Shown: positions 6,962 to 14,779 of the stretch, one piece after another
Position numbering within the stretch: position 1 is the first letter of the stretch
Layout of the letters: each line of letters begins with the position of its first letter
DNA from: Corynebacterium sp.
Lineage (GTDB): Bacteria > Actinomycetota > Actinomycetes > Mycobacteriales > Mycobacteriaceae
Direction: 5' to 3'
DNA length: 24,781 nt
NCBI RefSeq assembly: GCF_022712275.1
Contig: NZ_JALAGU010000020.1
Location: 1-24,781 of the forward strand
Notes under the pieces: generated by a model
The model's input: only the letters and a program-made list of their open reading frames with translations
What the model was told of the DNA's origin: nothing
The model's database searches: none
Position numbers and translations under genes: made by a program

Positions 6962-8812
6962 ATGGCGCCGAAGCAGCAGAACTACGCCCTCGACACGTTC
7001 ACGGAGCCGAGCCGTATCCGTAACTTCTGCATCATCGCCCACATCGACCACGGCAAGTCCACCCTGGCGGACCGGATTCTGCAGCTGTCCGGCGTCATCG
7101 ACGACCGTGACATGCGCGACCAGTACCTGGACAACATGGACATCGAGCGCGAACGCGGCATCACCATCAAGGCGCAGAACGTGCGCCTGCCGTGGATCCC
7201 GCGCTCCGGGGCGAACAAGGGCGAGGAGCTGGTGATGCACCTCATCGACACCCCCGGCCACGTGGACTTCACCTACGAGGTCTCGCGCGCCCTGGAGGCG
7301 TGTGAGGGTGCGATCCTTCTGGTGGACGCCGCGCAGGGCATCGAGGCGCAGACCCTGGCGAACCTCTACCTGGCGATGGAGAAAGACCTGGAGATCATCC
7401 CGGTCCTCAACAAGATCGACCTGCCGGCGGCGGATCCGGAGAAGTACTCCCTGGAGATCGCGAACATCATCGGCTGTGAGCCGGAGGAGGTTCTGCGCAT
7501 CTCGGCGAAGACCGGTGAGGGCATCCCGGAGATGCTGGACAAGGTCTGTGAGCTGGTGCCGTCTCCGACCGGGGATGGGGACGCGCCGGCCCGTGCGCTG
7601 ATCTTCGACTCGGTCTACGACATCTTCCGGGGCGTGGTGACCTACATCCGTATGGTCGACGGCACCCTGGAGCCGCGCCAGAAGATCACGATGATGTCCT
7701 CGGGCTCGACGCATGAGGCCCTGGAGATCGGAGTGGTCTCCCCGCAGCCGACGAAGACCAAGGGCCTCGGCGTGGGGGAGGTGGGCTACATCATCACGGG
7801 TGTGAAGGATGTGCGCCTGTCGAAGGTGGGCGACACGGTGACGTGGGCGAACAAGGGGGCCGAGGAACCGCTGAAGGGCTACTCGGAGCCGACGCCGATG
7901 GTCTACTCGGGCCTGTTCCCGGTCTCGGCCGACCAGTACCCGGACCTGCGTGAGGCGATCGAGAAGCTGCAGTTGAATGACGCCTCGCTGACCTTCGAAC
8001 CGGAGACGTCCACTGCGCTGGGCTTCGGTTTCCGGTGTGGCTTCCTGGGGCTGCTGCACATGGAGATCACGCGTACCCGCCTGGAGCGGGAGTTCGACCT
8101 GGACCTGATCTCTACCGCGCCGAGCGTGGTCTACAAGGTGGTCGCGGAGAACGGCGAGGAGCTGTTCGTGCAGAACCCGTCGGACTGGCCGGAGGGGAAG
8201 ATCAAGGAGGTCTACGAGCCGATGGTGGACATGACCATCATCGTGCCGGAGGAGTTCCTGGGTGGGGTGATGACGCTGTGCCAGGAGAAGCGTGGCCAGA
8301 TGAAGAACATGGACTTCTTGTCGACGGACCGTGTGGAGCTGCGCTACTACATGCCGATGGGTGAGATCATCTTCGACTTCTTCGACATGCTGAAGTCGAA
8401 GACGAAGGGCTATGCGTCGCTGAACTACGAGGAGAACGGCGAGCAGCTGGCCGATCTGGTGAAGGTGGATATCCTGCTGCAGGGGGAGCCGGTGGACGCC
8501 TTCGCGGCGATCGTGCACCGGGAGAACGCCCTGCACTACGGCAACAAGATGACGAAGAAGCTCAAGGAGCTGATCCCCCGTCAGCAGTTCGAGGTGCCGG
8601 TGCAGGCTGCCATCGGCTCGAAGATCATCTCGCGTACCAATATCCGCGCTCTTCGTAAGGATGTTCTCAGCAAGTGCTATGGTGGCGACATCTCCCGCAA
8701 GAAGAAACTGCTGGAGAAGCAGAAGGAAGGCAAGAAGCGCATGAAGTCCATCGGGTCGGTCTCCGTGCCGCAGGAGGCTTTTGTTGCCGCTTTGAGTACG
8801 GATGAGGGTTGA
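6962..8812 (+). CDS. lepA: Elongation factor 4 (LepA), ribosome back-translocating GTPase
   Basis: The 616-residue GTPase is full length. It acts on stalled or misassembled ribosomes. The G1 motif AHIDHGKST is at residues 26-34, the switch region ERERGITIKAQ around 62-72, G3 DTPGHVDF at 96-103 and G4 NKIDLP at 150-155. The C-terminal LepA-specific domain is present, including LKEL.PRQQFEVPVQAAIGSKIISR and the basic end SRKKKLLEKQKEGKKRMK. The terminal QEAFVAAL segment is also typical. This core gene uses many G-ending codons. It is bordered on both sides by accessory defence-type genes, and its stop lies only a few bases from the restriction-enzyme remnant on the other strand. Confidence 0.98.
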   Translation: MAPKQQNYALDTFTEPSRIRNFCIIAHIDHGKSTLADRILQLSGVIDDRDMRDQYLDNMDIERERGITIKAQNVRLPWIPRSGANKGEELVMHLIDTPGHVDFTYEVSRALEACEGAILLVDAAQGIEAQTLANLYLAMEKDLEIIPVLNKIDLPAADPEKYSLEIANIIGCEPEEVLRISAKTGEGIPEMLDKVCELVPSPTGDGDAPARALIFDSVYDIFRGVVTYIRMVDGTLEPRQKITMMSSGSTHEALEIGVVSPQPTKTKGLGVGEVGYIITGVKDVRLSKVGDTVTWANKGAEEPLKGYSEPTPMVYSGLFPVSADQYPDLREAIEKLQLNDASLTFEPETSTALGFGFRCGFLGLLHMEITRTRLEREFDLDLISTAPSVVYKVVAENGEELFVQNPSDWPEGKIKEVYEPMVDMTIIVPEEFLGGVMTLCQEKRGQMKNMDFLSTDRVELRYYMPMGEIIFDFFDMLKSKTKGYASLNYEENGEQLADLVKVDILLQGEPVDAFAAIVHRENALHYGNKMTKKLKELIPRQQFEVPVQAAIGSKIISRTNIRALRKDVLSKCYGGDISRKKKLLEKQKEGKKRMKSIGSVSVPQEAFVAALSTDEG

Positions 8813-9140
8813 TTCTGGCCTTGTTTTCTGGTGGCAGCGGCAGTGTGCAGAGATGCTCGACGATCCTCTGCTCGTCGCCGTCGAGATTAACTCCGTAGGC
8901 TGATTCCACTGCCGCGTCGATAGACCGGTGGGCGGAGGGCAGGTCGGGGAAGAGCAAATCGTTGTCAGGGTCGTACATCTCCGCGATCGTAGAGTCCGAG
9001 TACTGAGCACGAGCATCAAGAACAGCTTGGTCGGCGGCCTCGACAGTGGACCGCTTGGATTCGCCGTCCGGTTGAGACAGATCTGACCAGATGAAGTTGT
9101 TGTAGACCACGCCGCCCGAATACCGGTAATCGCTCTTCAG
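8667..9140 (-). pseudogene. C-terminal remnant of an MmeI/YeeA-type methyltransferase-restriction enzyme
   Basis: The minus strand from 9140 reads LKSDYRYSGGVVYNNFIW, then TVEAADQAVLDARAQYSDS, MYDPDNDLLFPDLPSAHR and SIDAAVESAYGV. These are the characteristic last 110 residues of the large single-chain MmeI/YeeA family (Type IIL restriction-modification, DNA adenine methyltransferase). The catalytic and methyltransferase parts are missing, because homology stops exactly where the ISL3 element begins at 9142. The reading frame runs on beyond the lepA stop, antisense to lepA, to 8667; that tail (after about residue 110) has no family character. It is a decayed fragment and should have no activity. 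Confidence 0.8.
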
Positions 9141-10159
9141 TGGCTCTTCCGGTTTCGGAGTGCGTTGATTACCCCGCGGAGTCTCCCGAGTAGATCAGTG
9201 ACCGCAAGATGTAGTTGGCCTTGTTCGAAGAACCCCAACGCGATACCCCGCAGGTGCTCCAGCTTACCGTTGAAGTTCTCCACCGGCCCGTTGGACGCAC
9301 CGGTGTCGAAGTAGGCGAGGATGTCAGCTCGTCGTCGCCACAGCGTCTGGCCCAGCACCCGCAGTTCCCGCAGATCGTCGGGGATCTTCACATGCAGCGC
9401 CTCGATCACCTTGAACACCCGCAGCTTCCCGTCCCCGGGGACGGTCCTGTTTATACGCGACGATGATCTCCTGGTAGAAGTGCCACGTCACCTGCACCGG
9501 CAGGTGCACATCATTGGTGAGCATGTCATCGAGCTTCACCGCGTTGTTCGGCGTGACCAGCGACTTCCTGGCCAACAGTATCCGTCTGATGCCGTACAAC
9601 GGGGCCCCGGACCGTCCGCTATGCCCCATCGTCTCGTTCTGGACCCGTTGCCTGCATGCGGTGAGCTTGTCGACGGCCAGGTGGACGACGTGAAATGGGT
9701 CCATGACCTGCCTGGCCTGGGCCAGATGCTGGGCCACGGCTTTCGCGTAGCCTGTGAACCCGTCCATGGTCACGACCCGGATCCTGTGGCGGAACGTCGC
9801 CCCCGCGGGCATCTAGCCAGTCGCCGAAGACGTCGGCGGCCTGTGGGATCGAGGCCCGGAAGATGGTGACCTCGCAGTCGTCATTGACGCAGATCAACCG
9901 GGGTACACGGACGTGCAGCAGGCTGGGGTGCCCGGCGATGGGCAGGTCCGTGAGCCTGCGTTCGATATGGTCGCGAACCCGGCAGGCGTGCCCGCAGTAT
10001 GGGCAGCTTAGGTCGACGGTCACCGGATGACAGTAGAGGTGGGTGATGTTGCCGGCGTCGGCGGCGCTGTCGATCGACAGGCCCAACTCGACGGTGCGGC
10101 AGACCGTGTCGGCGACGAGGTTCAGGGCAGGAGTGGGAAGTGACGGTAGGGTCAGACAT
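9137..10159 (-). pseudogene. Frameshifted, internally deleted ISL3 transposase
   Basis: Pieces of one transposase lie in different frames. The N-terminal part (LPTPALNLVADTVCRTVELG, LSCPYCGH zinc-binding region, RRLTDLPIAGHP) is in one frame. The middle part (RIRVVTMDGFTGYAKAVAQ, VMDPFHVVHLAVDKLT) begins after a frame change near 9810, apparently one extra G in a G run. The C-terminal part (LAYFDTGASNGPVENFNG, LEHLRGIALGF) begins after another change near 9440. The first N-terminal codons from ATG 10159 are also out of frame. Between IFRASIPQAADVFGD and WLDARG about 130 family residues, including the first catalytic Asp region, are missing. The stop codon lies 3-5 bp outside the element. It is inactive. 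Confidence 0.88.
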
Positions 10160-10306
10160 GGATCCTGGAGCGGCTGGATGGATCCTTAAGACACCTCCAT
10201 CCTGTCACTGCAGGGTCCTTCTACGGTCCCGGCCCAGCCCCTACATGTTGTGGTGGCCCGCTCCAAGGGCTTCACTACCGCTACACACTCCGTATTCGGA
10301 AGAGCC
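9142..10306 (-). mobile_element. Degenerate ISL3-family insertion sequence
   Basis: The element spans 1165 bp between imperfect terminal inverted repeats. The left end, 9142-9167, starts GGCTCTTCCGGTTTCGGAGT; the right end, 10281-10306, is its inverse with about 21 of 26 matches. GGCTCTTCCG ends are typical of ISL3 elements such as corynebacterial IS31831. The 8-bp flanks (TCTTCAGT and GGATAACG) differ, so no target duplication remains. The length is below the roughly 1.4 kb expected, in line with a deletion inside the transposase. Confidence 0.88.
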
Positions 10307-10523
10307 GGATAACGCTCTGCGAGAGGCCGGTAATGTGATCATGGCGATCGGGGAGGGGACGTTCGTCGGGTCAAATCTCGGGACGCTTTGCTCGCTGACT
10401 GCGGCTGGTTCCGCTCCCACCGATGGGGCGGTGCTGTAGAAGACAACTGGCGTGGGCCGGGCTGATCTCGTCATCACCAGGTTGAAGTACCGCTCCGTCG
10501 CCGGAGGACAGGAGGCCCGGGCC
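10307..10523. other. Non-coding or remnant stretch right of the IS
   Basis: No gene is convincing. A plus-strand frame open through the IS end reads DNALREAGNVIMAIGEGTF and stops at 10439; it could be the tail of a protein cut by the element, but I do not recognise it. Nothing here resembles the missing part of the MmeI-type enzyme. Confidence 0.4.
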
Positions 10524-11567
10524 TCACTCCGCCCCGTCGGAGACGACGAGAACCGGGGTCAATGGGATGATGCGGCGCCAGTACTCGGGAAGCTGATCGT
10601 AATGGTCGATGACCAGGGAGACGATGGCTTCCCCGGTCAGTAGCCGGATACCGGTGCGCTGTCTCTCGATGGCCTGGGCGTCCTTGCTGTACCCACCCAG
10701 AGTGAAGAACAGACACAGTTCCCCTGGTCCCTGTGTGCCGACAAGCTGGTTGACCTCGGGGGAGCCGACGGTGGAGAAGCGCTGTTTGCACTGTGCCTTG
10801 ATCAGTGGCGGTTCGATTCCCAACGGGTCCTTGTGCGCGATGACGTCAATGCCGCCGTCCTGGGAGTACTGCATCACCCGGGCCTCGTATCCGATGGCCC
10901 GGAGCAGGACGGCACACAGCTCCTCGAACTGCTGCGGCATTATGCGACTGGAGAGTACGTCCAGTACGAAATCCCGGGTGTGCCGTTCGATCTGGGATGC
11001 CCGGAGCTGCTCCGGATCCGGATCGTCGATGCTCGCGTCGACGGAGGGCTCCCGAGGCAGGGTGTCGACCGCATCGGCGATAGCGTCTGCGTCATTGGTT
11101 TTCAGGCGCATGGCGGTCATCACTTCAGAGACATGTCGGTTGACCTTGAACAGGGTCAGTGCGGATCCCAGCTCGTAGAGGGCGGACTGGGAGAAGACAG
11201 CCCTGGGGAGTCCCGTCTTCACCCACTGCACACGGCGTCGGTGCCGGTGTGTGGGAGCGTCCGCGTCGAAGTAGTAGTCGCTTTCGACGATGCCGATGTT
11301 GATGGTGCTGTCGGGCTTGTACGGGGCGACCACGATGTCGCCGACCCGGATCTCGTGGGCGAAGCGGAAGAGAACGCCCGCCCGGCCGGCGATGCTCTGC
11401 ACCTTGGCGTTCGGCTCCAGCGCGGTGAGGGCTTTCTTCAGCCCCTCGCGTCCGCGCCGGATCTGGGTGAGATCTCCCAGCCCGTCCCATCCGATGCTGA
11501 CGAATCCCCGGTCAACGAGTTCGTCGGTCAGGGTGTCGTTGTGGATACCCCAGATCTGTTCCGCCAT
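10524..11567 (-). CDS. Mrr-type restriction endonuclease (putative Type IV)
   Basis: The 347-residue protein has two parts. Residues 1-160 start with WGIHNDTLTDELVDRGFVSI and include VLFRFAHEIRVGDIVVAPYK, a beta-rich region of the kind found in front of Mrr nucleases and thought to read DNA modifications. Residues 205-340 form the Mrr catalytic domain: MPQQFEELCAVLLRAIGY with Glu216, QDGGIDVIAHKD with Asp241, and KAQCKQ giving the Gln259-x-Lys261 catalytic motif of the PD-(D/E)xK fold. All key residues are present, so it is probably active, cutting foreign modified DNA. The ATG at 11565-11567 lacks a strong ribosome binding site. The gene is divergent from the creatine module. Confidence 0.88.
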   Translation of the reverse strand: MAEQIWGIHNDTLTDELVDRGFVSIGWDGLGDLTQIRRGREGLKKALTALEPNAKVQSIAGRAGVLFRFAHEIRVGDIVVAPYKPDSTINIGIVESDYYFDADAPTHRHRRRVQWVKTGLPRAVFSQSALYELGSALTLFKVNRHVSEVMTAMRLKTNDADAIADAVDTLPREPSVDASIDDPDPEQLRASQIERHTRDFVLDVLSSRIMPQQFEELCAVLLRAIGYEARVMQYSQDGGIDVIAHKDPLGIEPPLIKAQCKQRFSTVGSPEVNQLVGTQGPGELCLFFTLGGYSKDAQAIERQRTGIRLLTGEAIVSLVIDHYDQLPEYWRRIIPLTPVLVVSDGAE

Positions 11568-11608
11568 GTGATCGCCGTTCGTGGTCGCCGGATGGGTTCC
11601 AGGGCGAT

Positions 11609-11621
11609 GGTACCGAGTACC
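11609..11621. promoter_or_regulatory. Palindrome GGTAC-CGA-GTACC
   Basis: A perfect 5-bp inverted repeat with a 3-bp spacer in the divergent region between the Mrr gene and the creatine module. It is a candidate operator for a dimeric regulator. Confidence 0.4.
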
Positions 11622-11629
11622 TGAGAACA

Positions 11630-11656
11630 GTTACCCCGTGGTACCCACGGGGAAAC
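11630..11656. promoter_or_regulatory. 27-bp palindrome, operator or hairpin
   Basis: GTTACCCCGTGG (11630-11641) and CCACGGGGAAAC (11645-11656) are inverted with one mismatch in 12 and a TAC centre. No T run follows on either strand, so an operator is more likely than a terminator. It is 9 bp from the GGTAC palindrome. Confidence 0.5.
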
Positions 11657-11736
11657 AAACCGGAAACCACCGCTCCGTAGCTTCATGGGCACGGGTCACA
11701 GACGACCCCCGCACCCGGCCCATCCGAACTCACCCG

Positions 11737-11743
11737 AAAGGAG
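11737..11743 (+). promoter_or_regulatory. Ribosome binding site for the leader ORF
   Basis: AAAGGAG lies 9 nt before TTG 11753 and 3 nt before GTG 11747, supporting translation of the short ORF although no ATG is present. Confidence 0.55.
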
Positions 11744-11752
11744 TTGGTGACC

Positions 11753-11854
11753 TTGTCTCTCCACCGCATCATGCACCAGCTTCCGAACACCACGGGTCGC
11801 GGCGGTACCGGCATCGTCGGACGCACCGGCTCCGACGGTCCGACCGGCCTGTAG
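11753..11854 (+). CDS. Probable leader peptide (33 aa)
   Basis: From TTG at 11753 the ORF reads LSLHRIMHQLPNTTGRGG, followed by a Gly/Thr/Arg-rich end, and stops at TAG 11852-11854. GTG at 11747 would add two residues, but its spacing to the AAAGGAG site is too short. The peptide has no recognisable domain. It sits 179 nt before the transporter gene, and a GC-rich hairpin lies between them, the arrangement expected of a translated leader in an attenuation or antitermination device. The role is inferred; it could instead be a free small protein. Confidence 0.5.
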   Translation: MSLHRIMHQLPNTTGRGGTGIVGRTGSDGPTGL

Positions 11855-11991
11855 GTGACGGACTGACCCACACCTCCCGGTGAAGACTCCCCGGGAACCG
11901 TGAACCAACAGGTCCTCCGCACCGCTCACGAGTCACCCCACGCACTCTGCGTCACACACCGCATGCCACACCGGCATCACGGTGCCTCAAC

Positions 11992-12009
11992 GGAACCCGC
12001 ACGGGTTCC
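11992..12009 (+). promoter_or_regulatory. Hairpin before the transporter ribosome binding site
   Basis: A perfect 8-bp stem, GGAACCCG with CGGGTTCC, has a 2-nt centre and lies 8 nt upstream of AAAGGAGGAGG (12018-12028). It lacks a U run, so it is more likely to affect translation or to act in a Rho-dependent or translation-coupled switch than to be a simple terminator. Confidence 0.45.
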
Positions 12010-12033
12010 GCCTCGTGAAAGGAGGAGGTTGAG

Positions 12034-13428
12034 ATGACTCAATCCCCGGCCACCGCCCTGACCCTTCCCCGCGACAGTTCCACAGGAACACTCTCTGAAC
12101 CATCCGCCCCGGCCGACCCCGCCGCCACCGCGACGACCGGTACCCATCCGCTACGCAAAGCGATCACCTCAAGCTTCCTCGGCAACTTCGTCGAGTGGTT
12201 CGACTACGCCCTCTACGGCTACCTCTCGGCCACCATCGCCACCGTCTTCTTCCCCGAAGACGAAGGACGTACCGCCCTGGTGAAGACCTTCGGCCTCTTC
12301 GCCCTGAGCTTCCTGATCCGCCCAGTCGGTGCCGTCGTCTGGGGCCACATCGGTGACCGCTACGGCCGTAAGACCGCACTGTCCTGGTCGATCCTGCTGA
12401 TGTCCGGCGCCACCACCTGCATCGCCCTGCTGCCCGGCCACGCCACCATCGGGGTGGCCGCCCCGTTCCTGCTGCTCACCTTCCGGCTGATCCAGGGATT
12501 CTCCGCAGCCGGTGAGTACGCCGGCGCGTCCACGCTGCTCACCGAACTCGCGCCAATCCGGAAACGCGGACTCGTCGCCGCAGTCGTTCCGGCGTCCACC
12601 GCCTCCGGCCTGCTGCTCGGCTCGCTGATGGCCGCGCTGCTCACCGGCATTCTCGATGATGCGACCATGGAGTCCTGGGGCTGGCGCATTCCCTTCCTCA
12701 TCGCCGCCCCGCTCGGACTCGTCGGCCTGGTGATCCGCCGCCACCTCGACGAATCCTCCGCCTTCACCGAGGCTGTCGAAAAAGCAGCCACGGCAAACGC
12801 GGAGGCCGGCCCCGGAGCGAAGCACCGACCGCTGCTGGAGGTCTTCCGCGAGCCCCGCGCCCTGCTCATCGCCTTCAGCGCCGCAGTGCTCAACGCCATC
12901 GGCTTCTACGTCATCCTCAGCTACATGCCGACCTACCTCTCCGAGGAACTCGGACAGGATGACACTGACGCCTTCATCGCGGCCTCCGTCGCCCTGTTCG
13001 CCTACATCTTCTCCGTCCTGCTCACCGGCTGGATGTCCGACCGGATGGGCCGCCGGAAGATCATGCTCACCGCGTCCTTCGCCTTCATCGTCGCCGCTGT
13101 CCCCGCATTCCTGCTGCTCGACGGCGCCGGACTGGTCCTCGTCATCCTCATCCAGATCGCGATGGGCATGGTGCTCGCCCTCAATGACGGCGTCCTGCCG
13201 GCCTTCCTCTCCGAACAGTTCAGCACCGGAGTGCGCCTCACCGGCTTCGCCGTGACCTTCAACACCGCCAACGCTGTCTTCGGCGGCACCGCCCCGATGC
13301 TCGCCACCCTGCTCATCGGCTGGACCGGAATGACGGTTGCTCCCGCGTTCTACCTCATGGCCGCCGCCCTCGTCACTTTCCTCGCCGTTCTCAAGGCCGC
13401 GGAAACCCACCGCGCCCCGCTCTCCTGA
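12034..13428 (+). CDS. MHS-family (ProP-like) major facilitator transporter, possibly for creatine
   Basis: The 464-residue protein has twelve predicted membrane helices. It carries the metabolite:H+ symporter signature: ITSSFLGNFVEWFDYALYG at 45-63, GHIGDRYGRKTAL after helix 2, RLIQGFSAAGEYAGAS in helix 4, and MSDRMGRRKIM between helices 8 and 9. The first 40 residues are a Ser/Pro/Ala-rich cytoplasmic extension. AAAGGAGGAGG precedes the ATG by 5 nt. MHS carriers move osmolytes and organic acids such as proline, betaine, shikimate and alpha-ketoglutarate. The creatinase gene follows after 35 nt, so creatine or a related guanidino compound is the likely substrate; this is inferred from context only. 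Confidence 0.93.
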   Translation: MTQSPATALTLPRDSSTGTLSEPSAPADPAATATTGTHPLRKAITSSFLGNFVEWFDYALYGYLSATIATVFFPEDEGRTALVKTFGLFALSFLIRPVGAVVWGHIGDRYGRKTALSWSILLMSGATTCIALLPGHATIGVAAPFLLLTFRLIQGFSAAGEYAGASTLLTELAPIRKRGLVAAVVPASTASGLLLGSLMAALLTGILDDATMESWGWRIPFLIAAPLGLVGLVIRRHLDESSAFTEAVEKAATANAEAGPGAKHRPLLEVFREPRALLIAFSAAVLNAIGFYVILSYMPTYLSEELGQDDTDAFIAASVALFAYIFSVLLTGWMSDRMGRRKIMLTASFAFIVAAVPAFLLLDGAGLVLVILIQIAMGMVLALNDGVLPAFLSEQFSTGVRLTGFAVTFNTANAVFGGTAPMLATLLIGWTGMTVAPAFYLMAAALVTFLAVLKAAETHRAPLS

Positions 13429-13463
13429 CATTCCCGAATTCCCGTACCGAAAGGAACACCACC

Positions 13464-14738
13464 ATGACCGCAGTACTCCCCACCCCGTCCGTCACCGTCG
13501 ACGACTTCCGCGATGAGCGGACCCGACTCTGCTACAACGGTGAGAAGGTTGCGCTGACCTTCAGCGACGCCGAGATGGAACGACGCCTCACCGGCCTCCG
13601 TGCACACATGGCCGCCGCCGGCCTCGATGCCGTCGTCCTCACCAGCCCCCAGTCCATCAAGTACTGGTCCGACTTCCTCTACACCCACTTCGGCCGTTTC
13701 TACGGCATGGTCGTCACCGCCGACTCCACCTGCACCGTCTCCGCAGGCATCGACGCCGGGATGCCGTGGCGTCGGGGCTACGGTGACAACCTCGTCTTCA
13801 CCGACTGGAACAAGGAGAACTACCAGTACGCCCTGCGCAAGGCCGTCACTGACCGGGTCGACGCCCGCCGGGTCGGTATCGAGCTCGACGGCATGTCCGT
13901 GCAGCTGTACCGCCGCATCAGTGCTGAATTCGGGGCGGACGCCGGAACCGTCGAATTCGTCGACGTCTCGGATGCCGTGATGCGCCTGCGGATGATCAAG
14001 TCCGCCGAGGAGATCGCCGTCATCACCGACGGCGCCCAGGTCGCGGACATCGGCGGCGAGGCCATCCGCAAGGCCCTGGAGGACGGCCCGAAGCGTGAGT
14101 TCGAGCTCGCCCAGATCGGCACGGACGCCATGGTCACCGAGATCGCGGAACGCTACCCGGACTCCGAGATCCGAGACACCTGGGTGTGGTTCCAGTCCGG
14201 CATCAACACCGACGGTGCCCACAACTGGCCGACCACCCGTATGGTGCAGCCCGGCGACATCCTGTCGCTGAACTGCTTCCCGATGATCTCCGGGTACTAC
14301 ACCGCCCTGGAACGCACCATGTACTACGGCACGCCGGACGCCGACACCCTGCGCTACTGGGAGGTCAACACCGAGGTCTACCGACGTGGCCTGGAGCTTA
14401 TCCAGCCGGGCGCGGTGTGCTCAGAGATCGCCGCCGAGCTCAACGGTATCTACGCCGATGCCGGGATGCTGGGCTACCGCACCTTCGGCTACGGCCACTC
14501 TTTCGGCGTGCTGTCCCACTACTACGGACGCGAGGCCGGACTGGAGATCCGGGAGGACATCGACACCGTCCTGGAACCGGGCATGGTGGTCTCCATCGAG
14601 CCGATGCTCACCGTCCCGGAGGGCATGCCCGGTGCCGGTGGCTACCGTGAGCATGACATCCTCGTCGTCGGTGAGGAGGGCGCCACCAACATCACAGGTT
14701 TCCCGGTCGGCCCGGAGGCGAATGTCATCGGGGGATAG
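13464..14738 (+). CDS. Creatinase (creatine amidinohydrolase), M24 fold
   Basis: The 424-residue protein resembles Pseudomonas creatinase (EC 3.5.3.3, creatine to sarcosine plus urea) over almost its full length, more closely than it resembles Xaa-Pro peptidases. Shared blocks include YWSDFLYTHFGR at 67-78 (substrate Phe-Gly-Arg), LRMIKSAEE, WFQSGINTDGAHN at 242-254 with the catalytic His253, GDILSLNCFPMISGYYTALER with Glu283, YRTFGYGHSFGVLSHYYGRE with Arg356, and GMVVSIEPM with Glu379. Metal ligands of M24 peptidases are not kept as a set, as in creatinase. The N-terminus is about 20 residues longer than usual. GAAAGGA precedes the ATG. Sarcosine oxidase and urease genes are not in the window. 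Confidence 0.9.
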   Translation: MTAVLPTPSVTVDDFRDERTRLCYNGEKVALTFSDAEMERRLTGLRAHMAAAGLDAVVLTSPQSIKYWSDFLYTHFGRFYGMVVTADSTCTVSAGIDAGMPWRRGYGDNLVFTDWNKENYQYALRKAVTDRVDARRVGIELDGMSVQLYRRISAEFGADAGTVEFVDVSDAVMRLRMIKSAEEIAVITDGAQVADIGGEAIRKALEDGPKREFELAQIGTDAMVTEIAERYPDSEIRDTWVWFQSGINTDGAHNWPTTRMVQPGDILSLNCFPMISGYYTALERTMYYGTPDADTLRYWEVNTEVYRRGLELIQPGAVCSEIAAELNGIYADAGMLGYRTFGYGHSFGVLSHYYGREAGLEIREDIDTVLEPGMVVSIEPMLTVPEGMPGAGGYREHDILVVGEEGATNITGFPVGPEANVIGG

Positions 14739-14746
14739 CGGTATCC

Positions 14747-14769
14747 GGCCGGGCCGACTCGGCCCAGCC
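14747..14769. terminator. Bidirectional hairpin between convergent genes
   Basis: GGCCGGGCCG (14747-14756) pairs with CGGCCCAGCC (14760-14769) at 9 of 10 positions around a 3-nt loop. It lies between the creatinase stop (14738) and the stop of the convergent LysR gene (14780). No T run follows. Confidence 0.55.
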
Positions 14770-14779
14770 CGCCCCGGTC

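Noticed and set aside
9142..10306. Two transposase genes of different elements
   Set aside because: The fragments follow the order of one ISL3 transposase and lie within a single pair of inverted ends.
10140..10439. 99-codon plus-strand frame crossing the right IS end
   Set aside because: Its first half is IS sequence. The remainder is unrecognised and is noted only as a possible remnant.
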